A stretch of 64,000 bases of DNA from Areca catechu (lineage: Eukaryota; Streptophyta; Magnoliopsida; Arecales; Arecaceae): positions 124,395,013 through 124,459,012 of the forward strand of contig CM038043.1 in the NCBI GenBank assembly GCA_021397845.1, written 5' to 3'. Made by a program: the position numbers and the translations under genes. Of the stretch, positions 55,619 to 64,000 are shown in pieces; position 1 is the first letter of the stretch, and the number at the start of each line of letters is the position of its first letter. Under the pieces are notes generated by a model. That model was not told the DNA's origin. It saw nothing but the letters and a program-made list of their open reading frames with translations, and searched no databases.

Positions 55619-57704
55619 TGATGAGGACATCATCCAACATAGATTTTGATGTACACCCTTGAGCAGATATATGTATTTTTTATTTTTTTATCTAGATGTA
55701 TGGAGATTTGGTATATTATTTTATTTTTATTATTTTGTAATCAACTTATACACAGATCTTAGAGCATAAAATTGAGTTAGTTTGGAGTTTTATTTAGATT
55801 AGTCTAGTTACTTCGAATTAGTCTAGAGTCCTACAATTCTAGTTAAGTTGGTCTCCAACTAGTCAGGGACTAAAGTTTATTTAAAGCATTCTTGTATTTG
55901 GAACAAAGAATTGAAGAAATTATTGAAAAAAATTTTAGGTTTTCTCTCGACTCCTCTGTTCCCTCTTCTCTTTCCTTCTCCCTTCTTCTTCTCCCTCCCT
56001 CTTCTTTTCTCTTCTTTCTCTTCTTCCCAGCTCTTCTTCTTCCTTTATGTTCTTCTTCCTCTGTTTCTAATTCCCCTCTTCCCCTTCTTCTCCACTTCTT
56101 CTTCTTCCTCTCTTCTCCCTCTTCCCTGTTCATCTTCTTCCCTCCTGAGATCCCAACTTTTGAACACCAAAACCACCCAAAAACCCCCACCCCAATCTCA
56201 CTAGAAAATCACCCCAACTTTTTCCTTCCCTTCGGAGAGATCCATGGTCGAAACCCACCAACCATCCATGAGCAACCACCAAGCTACCCGCTCCATTTTT
56301 CATAGCCACCAGCTACCATCAAGCCTTTCTGCCACCCTTGCCATCTCCGACCTAGTGGCACCCTCCTCAACTCACGATCCCATTTGATGCCCTCACCATT
56401 CCCTCCTCTCTTCCCACTGCCAATTGGCAAGCCCTAGAAGCAACTCTTTTTGCTAATTCGTGATTTTATTGCCAAGAAGTCCCAAGGAGAGCATAGAGTT
56501 TCAGACATCAAGAAGTGATTCCTTGAGCTCTAAATAGATCGGATGCTGCCATTGCCAATCTAGACTCGACCAAGTGATCCAAGAAGGTGAGCAAGTAGGA
56601 ACTGAGAAGCACCTAGGTTTTGCTATCCATTGCCATGCCATCGCTGACTTCCGTGCCACCCCTTCTCCCAGCCATGCCACCGATCTTTGGAACAGGGACA
56701 ACTGAGCTACCACTCACCATCACATGCTCTCCTTGTGCCGTAGCCAACCAAGAGACTTGTCCATGAATCCCCATCTTGTTCTCTTATTACTGGTGAGTCT
56801 CTAACAACTCCCCTATGGCTAGTCCCACCAGCATCTTCTACTTCAGCGATGACCTCCTCCAAGATCGCTAGCGAGCCTTGCTGGATTTCTCCTCCGAAGC
56901 TCCTCCCTTGTTCAGCATGCTCATAAAAGCAATAGGCCTTTTTTGCATGATCATGAAAGCAGGGAAGAACATCTGCATGACTTTCAGAGCAAAGCCATTC
57001 CTTCTTGCCAACTTCAAGTTATTTTGGAAAAAAAAAAGAAAGGAGGAAATGGAAAAGAACTTGGGTTTACTTAACTAGTTCCAACTGGATGATCTCCATG
57101 TATCTTGATCACATGGTTGAAAAAAGTTCACAAGCATTCAGAGCAATCCTAAAAACCCGCACCAACTTATAATTTTGGATTTATTGGACTGGCTCTAACT
57201 TTGTTCTGATTTTCAAAAAAAATGACTGCCATTATTTTATGTTGGTAAACTAGGCTTGAAGACTTCCTATCTAATTTGTCCATGAACTTATCGCCGTCCA
57301 CCTCAACTACTCCCAGGTTGATCTCCCTTTTCTAAGATCCCATGACATCTCATGCTTGGTGAGAAATTTTTTATGGTTTAGGATAGAATTTAAAAATTTA
57401 TTACTAGAAATTTATTTTATTGTCCTATCTTTAATTCAGTTAGATCTAATTTAATTGAATTGAACTAACCTAGACTAGCGATCATTTCTTAATGACCAAT
57501 GATCTAATTTTTTAAAAAAATCTAGATTGTGCATGCTGATCGGGTCACTTCTAGATCGGACCTTAATTTTAACTAAATCTAATTAGCTTAATTCTTGCTT
57601 ATCTTTAACATATGCTATTATTTATTTTAATTATCTATTTAATAAAATATACTAATCTCAATAGAAGGTTATTAGGTCTAAGATAGCTAGCCCATCACAC
57701 ATCA
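55619..57704 (+). repeat. 3' LTR of element F
   Basis: 2086 bp, TGATGAGGACATC...CACATCA. TATA-like and CT-rich parts (55960-56140) correspond to the 5' copy. The long serine/phenylalanine/leucine ORFs in this CT tract are artefacts. Confidence 0.85.
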
Positions 57705-57709
57705 CTGCC

Positions 57710-57760
57710 TCCTCAGTGAATCGGCACAGTTATTGAAGCTTGCTGAGATGGTGGAGGAAG
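57710..57760 (+). pseudogene. Unit J, part 4: coding fragment between F and K
   Basis: Reads without a stop as 'LLSESAQLLKLAEMVEE' type helix-forming sequence. It ends in GGAAG (57756-57760), the target duplication of solo LTR K, and continues in phase at 60035. Confidence 0.5.
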
Positions 57761-60029
57761 TATTAGGAAATATATTCTAAAATCAATCATCTGAATTGTA
57801 GATGGTTGAGCTCATTGCAATTTATATATAAATTGTTAATAAATAAAAGTCATTTTTGGTTATTCATCACTTTTTGTGTACTTCTTCCTTTATTTGAACT
57901 ATTCTATGATGAAGTCCTTAGAATTATTTTCATTCAACAATGGAGGATTTGTTGTATAGTTCTTAAACCTGTTTGTGACCAAATAATATGTTCTTATTTA
58001 GGACAATAATGTTTATTGAGTATAAGTCATTATGTGCCATATAGGTTGTCCTCATAATCAAGAAGTGTGGAGAACTAGTATTGCATGCAGGTGAGTGTAT
58101 AATACATTTCACTGAATGAGACTAACTCTATTAAATACTCTATAATCAAGAGTTTCTCATAGAAGGATATAGGTATAAGTGTCCCTTTGATCTAAGATCA
58201 TCACGGTAACTTACAAGTTACTCACTAGACTTTGGTACCAGACTACCTGTATTTCTAATATAGTGATAGATGGTTTCTAGATGTAGCCAACTACTTGTAA
58301 AGTTAGTGTGTCAGTCAAGATGGGATTGACCACTCTAAGTTATTGGAGATAATGCTTTATCATGTTTCAATTTAGCAAAACCATAATTAAGGTAATCCTT
58401 GTAAAGAGTCACAAGATTTATTAGGCTGAAGCACATCTCGATGCACTAATAAGAGTTAATAGTTAACTCTAAAGTCATTTTGAGTATTGGGTCAAAAGGA
58501 TGAATTATACGGTAACTATGTGCCTGGACTCTTAAATGTTGTTTGCAATCATTCGACCTATCTAGACATCAGGTACTATTACTAGATGGCCATATTGATT
58601 ACTTTAGGAATTTATTCTTGTGCTACTAGTTTAGTGTTTAAACCTATGAGATCTTATACAATAGAAGTTTCTGACTGATCAAGATGGCTGAATAACAATT
58701 AAAAATCATTCAATGATAAAATTATCAATTTGATTGATAATTAATCTTATACAAGTATTGAAAAGAAATAATTAATTAAGTGTTAATTAATTATAGGAGG
58801 ATTAATTAGTAATTAGATTACTTATTGGCTCAATTTGATTGAGCAAAAAGGTTTAGGTCAAGTTTAATTGAATTTAGTTCAATTAGGTTTCACCCAATTA
58901 GGTTATTTGATGACCTAATCACTAAGGAGTTTTAATTCCAATTTGACGTACACTTGGGCTCAATTAATTTCTAATTTGATTATGATTTAATTAAGCTTAT
59001 TGGGACCTAATTGGATTAGGCTTAGTTATTTAATCAGATTAAATCAAATTTAATTTGATTTGGACTCAATTCGAATTGAAGTAGGATTAAAATCTCACAT
59101 AGCGCCTTGTTGATTTTCTCCATGCCCCTTCTTCATGAAAATCTTGATTTTGCATAAATAAATTTCATGCCAAAACACTTTGTCACCCTCCCCTTTCTCT
59201 TAATTGGATTAGGATAATATCTGGTTTATATTTAATTGGAGTTTGAATTCAATTTGGAGGAGGTTGATTGGGAATCAAACTCCATGGTTTATCCTAATCC
59301 TATTTCATTTTAATCTCCTTATCCTCATCCAAACTCCATGCCAATTTTATCTAAAATTCTTTGGGGTGTGCACATATATTTGAAAAGGGATTATCATGAG
59401 ATTGAGGGAATTCACTAAAAAAAATTAGAAGAGGGGAGAGTGGGCATAAAACATAGTTGGGCATGGGTCCTTCTAGCATTAGGGTTTTAAGGGAGAGAAA
59501 AAGAAAAGAAAAAAAAGGAAGAAGAGTCTCTATAGTTTTTCTTCCACCATATAATCTTCTAAGGCTTCCTTTTCTTGATCTTCTTAGAGGGTCCAATAAG
59601 TTCCAAAGAAGGATTTTAAATCAACCATCATTTGGCCTTCGCATGGAGCTAGCACTCTAGGGAGGTTGATCTTTTAAAGCTTCGTGTGGATGATCTATAG
59701 AGGCCAAACATGCTGTGTGGTTATAAAGCAACTTGAAAAACTTTTTTACATGCCATCAGCAGTGAAGATCAATAACCCATGCTCAAGTATGAGATCCAAT
59801 CTCATAGGCAGTGTAGATATGATCTATAGTATGCATCAACAAGATAAATGCATGCCAATTTAAATTTTAGCACCTACTACTTTGCATATCACATTCTAGA
59901 TCCTTGGTAGGGATTTTTAGAATTATTCTTATATTTTTTTTTTATTAAAAGTAGTTTTAATTTGATATGCTTGTGCTAATAAATTAAAAAAGTAAATATG
60001 TGCATGAAACCCTACCAAGATTTTCAATA
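57761..60029 (+). mobile_element. Angela-type solo LTR (K)
   Basis: 2269 bp. Its start TATTAGGAAATATATTC and the following 'aatcaatcatctgaattgtagatggttg' align with the start of the C LTRs ('gccaatcatctaggctgtagacggttg'); the first TG is decayed to TA and the end CA to TA. The target duplication GGAAG is exact (57756-57760 and 60030-60034). No internal region. It is AT-rich and old. Confidence 0.85.
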
Positions 60030-60034
60030 GGAAG

Positions 60035-60647
60035 AGCAGGACAGAGCAGTCTAGGAGCTTAGTCTGGTTACTGAGTGGCTATCATTGAGAGGGCAAAGGC
60101 AGAGATGGTGAAAGCCTCTTTAGCTACTGAGTCCATGCACCTAGGAAAGAGCATTGTAGAGTGTGTGGAACTCCATCGCTTATTGTCAGAGGCACAGAAC
60201 CAGAGGGAGAGAGATCTTCCCCAAGAGTGGGTGACCTTCGACAAGGCTAAAGTGAGGGCTACCAAGGCAAAGAAATCACTCAGCAAAACCAAGGTTATGG
60301 TCACCACGATCAAGATGAAGGTTGCCAATGCTGAGGCAAGGGCCATGGCGAAGGAAGAAGCACTCGGCAAGGCCAAGAACCAAGTCTTGGTTGTGATGGA
60401 GGAGGCATGGGCAGCAGAAGTGCAGGCCTCCAAAGTGGTGGTGGAGGTGGTTAAGGGCTTCAAAGTGGGAGAAGAGTACTATCAGGAGGTACTTTTCTCT
60501 TACCGAGACACCTTCTTGCAATGCTTCGAGCTATGTAAGGCATGGGCCACTAAGTTATTTCCTAATGTTGATGTTTGGAAGCTAAAAGTGGAGTTGCCTT
60601 TATATAGTGGTGGGGGCTCTGATGGAGAGGACTCGAGAGAGGATTGA
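60035..60647 (+). pseudogene. Unit J, part 5: coiled-coil C-terminal part
   Basis: After an in-frame TAG near 60053 and a one-base shift, an open frame of 190 codons runs from a GTG at 60075 to TGA at 60645. It is rich in Ala, Lys and Glu ('ERAKAEMVKASLATE', 'NAEARAMAKEEALGKAKN') and predicts a long coiled coil. It is followed by 'EEYYQEVLFSYRDTFLQCF' and 'WATKLFPNVDVWKLKVE' and an acidic end 'GGGSDGEDSRED'. This is the usual C-terminal layout of the putative gypsy-type transposon proteins (alanine-rich coiled coil, then 'LFP.-D' motif); the match is from memory. It is the best preserved part of J. Confidence 0.55.
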
Positions 60648-61065
60648 GACCTGGCCAGCCTCCCATGATCAGCATGCCATTTTGCTTCCTTCTTTTCTTA
60701 TTTTTCTTCCTTTTATAGTGGCTAATAAGGCTTGTACAAAATGTTTGGAGAATCAATGAAATGAAACTTTCTATTAAATCCTAACATTATCAAACTTACT
60801 CCTCCTTTCTTCTTCTTTGCATACTAACCGAACTCACTGTTGTATAGGTAATGAAGTTCACACTGGAGGAACTAGTTAGGTATCTTGCCAAGAAGAAGGC
60901 TCAAAAGAGGAAGAGAGATGATGGTGAGTTCGAGGTGGAGAACAAAGATGTTGCAGTGGCTAAGGAGGGCTGGCTTCTCTAGAGGGCATCGTCGAAGGGG
61001 TCTCAGGTGTGCTTGCCATTAAACCTGAGGCAGGTGTCCTGATTGAGGAGATGGAGATGGCTCTA
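60648..61065 (+). other. Region after J with a 43-codon reading frame
   Basis: 60651-60840 is T-rich with possible 3' untranslated character. At 60851-60982 a short frame starts MKFTLEELVRYLAKKKAQK and is rich in Lys, Arg, Glu. It follows 'tgtatag', a possible splice acceptor, so it may be a further exon of J or the start of a second gene. I do not recognise it. Confidence 0.3.
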
Positions 61066-63962
61066 TGATAAGTGCTTAAATGTAGCCATAAAAGCATTAA
61101 TTTATAAATTGGATTATCTTTGTTTTTTGAATTAATTTTTTTTATATTTTGCAGGAAAGAGGTGCACCATAATAAAGAACCCAATCTACATGCCTAAAGG
61201 ATACAAATTAGAGTCCAAATAGTAAATAAATAGAGCCCAAAATTTATTTTAAAGGTGTCCTAAACAAGCCCACATGCTGTTAGTTTACCATGGATCAGTA
61301 GCTTGGTCCATAAGGAGCCATCATGCGGTCCACTAATGAATTTGAAGGAGATTTGGGGCAAGATTCATCAATGAATTTGAAGGGAAATTTGTGTCTAGAT
61401 TCATTATGAATTGGGAAGGGAATTATGGCTAGATTCATCTAGAATTTAAATTTTTTCATATTTTTTTAGTCTCATATTGGAAAAATGTAAACAATTCTTC
61501 TCTCCTGGCACCTATAAAAAGGCCTATATATCTCCTAGAAAAATAACTTTCCACTTTTTCTACCATTCTAACATACAAGAAGGAAAGTTAGCTGAGGGAA
61601 ACAAAGCCTCTATCAGGTTCTAAAAATTTTTATTTTTATTTTTTTCAATCCCAAGCCCTGTTAATGGCTAAGGAGTTAATTTTTTTTTAAATCAAGATTT
61701 TTTTAGCAATAAAATTTTATTCTTCTCATTTCAAATTGATTTCTTGTAAATTTTAATTTCAACATTAAGGTACTTTTAATTCTTGCAATTTAATTTTTGT
61801 AATTAGGCTAGTTTAATTTTTGTACATCTTTAAATTCTATAATTTAAATTCTAACAAATAGTGTAAATTTTATTTTTTATTTTTAAATAATTTTAGAGTT
61901 TTAATTTAGATCATGTTTGGCTAAGTAAATCCCTTAGGGTTGGCGATGAAGCTAGATCATGATTAGAAGCTTTTTCTTAGGATCTTTTCTTAGGCTTTTA
62001 ATTTTTTAGAATCCCTTTTTTTTTAACTTCTTGCCAAGAGACTTGATGGACGATCATTGGGTTTCAATCCTTTCATAATTCATATTTGATTCGGTGCAAG
62101 AAGGATAATAGATAGAAGACTCACAATTTTTTTTTAAAATCTTTTTCTCTTCTTCCTTGTGGGAACCTTGATGGATTATTATTGGGTTAGAATTTCTAGA
62201 TAATCCATACTTAGATAACACAAGGGAAGAAGTTGAAAGGATATTGGTCGCTATCGTAGGCGGTCAAAAATAAACCTAACTCACTACTATAGCTAGTAAT
62301 GAGTTGGGATCATATCCATGGGGACTAAGGGAAATTATTTCATGAAAAAAAAAGATAATTATTTAAATATTTAGAAAAATAGATGATGGGTTAATTAAAA
62401 CTAAGCAATTAAAACTAAACATGAGATCGAGGAGTTTATATGATAAAAAAATATCTTTGGATTTCTAAGTAATCACGAACATAAAATATATAATTATTCT
62501 AATTTAAATAATTAAAATCCATATTTATCTTGGGATCTTTCAAGCTAACCCTTAGATAGGCTATCTTTCTGAGTACAAATCATATCTTATTAGGATCATG
62601 GCCCATCCCACAAGTATAGGCTATCTAATGCTTAGTTGAAAAGATCCTAGTAAAACATGTAAATAAAAATCCTAAAATAAACATCTATGTTGAGCATGGA
62701 CCATATCTTATCAAGATCATGATCCATCCCACTTAGATAATCAATTTAGAAGATCAAATATAAAGGAATTGAAGAGGAATTTGAAAATTTTATTCAACTA
62801 CATAGAAGAGAGAAACAATTACAATTTTGATAGAAGGATCCCTGTAGTTCACTCCAGACTGCACCTTAGTTGAGCATGGCTCCTGGATACATCTTCATGG
62901 AGATTTGGGATGCTATCACCGCACCACCTCTCCTGAAGAACTCTTTTTTTTCGTTCCTCTCCCTCTCTCTCAACCGAATACAATAATCTAACTAAAAGAA
63001 AAAGAAAAAAAAATAATTACTAGAGTAACTAATGCTTGGACTATTGCCTAGGGTCCTTTTATAGAGCTCATCTAAGGCTTCCTCCTGGTCAAATTTAGAA
63101 TCAATCTGGCTTAAGATCGGCCAGATATCATGAGGAAAACCTTAGCCATTGATCTATTGCATGATGGGATCTTGTTCGTTGATCATTGATCCTTCTCCCC
63201 TTCCATCATCTCCTCAGTCTGAATCCTAGATGGTTGAGAATTCCATCTTTGTGTCAAACCCCACCATTGGCTTCTTCCAATCCATGATGGAATGTGATGA
63301 TAGCAGGAGCGGCGGATGGTGGCAGAGAGTGGCAGTGGCTGGCGGTGGAGGATGGCTAGCAATAGGTAAGCATGGTTGTGGGCTGATGGTTCAGGCAGAG
63401 CAGGGATGTAAGGTCACCGGCAGACGAGGGAAAGAGGTGGTGGCCGGCGATAAGGGGCTCTCGGTGGCATTGACGACGATGGATGAAGGAGGAAGAAGAA
63501 GCGATGAATGATGGTGGCCACTCCAAAAAAGGTCTCTCGGTGAGCTTTTTTGACCATGGTGGTCCTCTTGGTGACTCCTCCAATGACAATGGGCAATGGC
63601 GGGTGGTGTCTCCGGCAAATGGTGGCTCAAAACGGTGAAGAGGGTCCATGGACCCTGTTCGTGGACTAGTAGCAATGGCTGCCTATGGACTACTCTCCAT
63701 TTTGTAGATCGAGCGACCAATCCATGGTGGATGGCTACCATAAAATTCGTGCTATTATTTAATAATTTTTAATCTTTGATTCTGGGCCCGTTTGAACTTC
63801 GATTTGAATATCGCTTACACTATTGGACTTCAAAAATTAGGCTCTTTCCATCTAAAGACTTTATTTCTATAAAATCTAAATAAAAAATATTAATTTTTAA
63901 TAAATATTAATTAATTAATATTTATTTTAATGATTAAATTGGGATAATTAATAGACTTATCA
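61066..63962. mobile_element. Possible long LTR (M)
   Basis: Starts TGATAAGTGCTTAAATG and may end GACTTATCA at 63962, giving 8-bp inverted ends (TGATAAGT/ACTTATCA). A strong promoter-like CTATAAAAAGG at 61512-61522 is followed by 'cctatatatctcc'. Two similar segments ('cttgatggac.atcattgggtt' at 62043 and 'cttgatggattattattgggtt' at 62168) are an internal degenerate repeat. The flank CTCTA (61061-61065) is not repeated after 63962, as expected if this is the 5' LTR of an element continuing rightwards, but no standard primer-binding site is visible. The class is unknown. Confidence 0.35.
61512..61522 (+). promoter_or_regulatory. TATA box in putative LTR M
   Basis: CTATAAAAAGG in an otherwise non-coding stretch, about 450 bases into M, with an initiator-like pyrimidine region downstream. 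Confidence 0.4.
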
Positions 63963-64000
63963 CACCTCCTAATGTAATCATTACTAGTCCCTTAGCAATG
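63963..64000. other. Right window edge, unassigned
   Basis: Thirty-eight bases after the possible end of M. No recognised primer-binding site or coding sequence. Confidence 0.3.

Larger units (their letters stand above)
49803..57704 (+). mobile_element. Ty3/gypsy retrotransposon remnant (element F), rearranged
   Basis: The 3' LTR is 55619-57704 (TGATGAGGACATC...CACATCA). The first LTR starts at 49803 (TGGTGAGGACATC) and ends at 53441; it contains solo LTR L. A second, incomplete LTR copy with an inverted piece follows (53470-54516), then a primer-binding site and a much deleted pol. Flanks TCGCC (49798-49802) and CTGCC (57705-57709) differ by two C/T changes and would derive from one CCGCC target. 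Confidence 0.78.

Noticed and set aside
55892..56305. Ser/Phe/Leu-rich and Lys/Glu/Arg-rich ORFs
   Set aside because: They come from a long CT-rich tract in the transcribed part of the F LTR; the 5' LTR has the same tract.
63230..63741. Gly/Trp-rich ORF and minus-strand His/Pro-rich ORFs near the right end
   Set aside because: Overlapping frames of one GC-richer stretch with low-complexity codons, no domain, within the putative LTR M.
1..64000. tRNA, rRNA or other structural RNA genes
   Set aside because: I saw only primer-binding sites complementary to initiator Met-tRNA; no cloverleaf or rRNA-like sequence was found by eye. tRNAscan-SE and Infernal would be decisive.

Overview
The window reads as intergenic DNA from the nuclear genome of a flowering plant. 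It is AT-rich and packed with long terminal repeat (LTR) retrotransposons inserted into one another. The superfamilies present (Ty1/copia of the Angela/BARE, SIRE and Tork types, plus Ty3/gypsy) and the plant-type primer-binding sites, complementary to the 3' end of initiator Met-tRNA, point to an angiosperm. A large monocot genome is my guess, but the sequence does not settle the species. I see no intact host gene, tRNA, rRNA or CRISPR array, and nearly every open reading frame is a decayed transposon fragment.

Layout from left to right. (G) 1-1458 is the 3' part of a SIRE-type LTR inserted in (A), an Angela-like copia element whose pol (1464-4204) and 3' LTR (4210-6799) follow. A itself ends inside (I), a minus-strand Angela-type LTR remnant (6800-8416). 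From 8417 the background is (J), an old unit encoding a putative gypsy-type-transposon protein. J is broken by four direct insertions, each with a recognisable 5-bp target-site duplication (TSD): D (10294-39226, Tork-type copia, TSD AGTGG), E (39610-49754, Angela-like copia, TSD TGCAG), F (49803-57704, Ty3/gypsy, TSD decayed to TCGCC/CTGCC) and K (57761-60029, solo Angela-type LTR, TSD GGAAG). J fragments surface at 9258-10293, 39232-39609, 49760-49802, 57710-57760 and 60035-60647.

Second-level insertions: B (10725-21315, SIRE-type copia, minus strand, TSD GCATC) sits in the 5' LTR of D. C (22207-34383, Angela-type copia, TSD GTTTG) sits in the gag of D. L (51102-52702, GC-rich solo LTR, TSD GAAAA) sits in the 5' LTR of F. 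Third level: H (22735-25307, solo LTR related to those of A and E, TSD TAGTT) sits in the 5' LTR of C. The right end (61066-64000) looks like part of another long-LTR element.

The most unusual content is in the untranslated leaders of elements E and C. E has four hairpins with a constant core but different, self-complementary arms. C has two hairpins built on the same principle with a different core, plus a tandem array of a 16-bp palindrome. Degenerate arrays of one related palindromic motif (CAAGWGYCGACWC in element orientation) also occur in the LTRs of B, C and G, and just upstream of the extra 3' gene of B.
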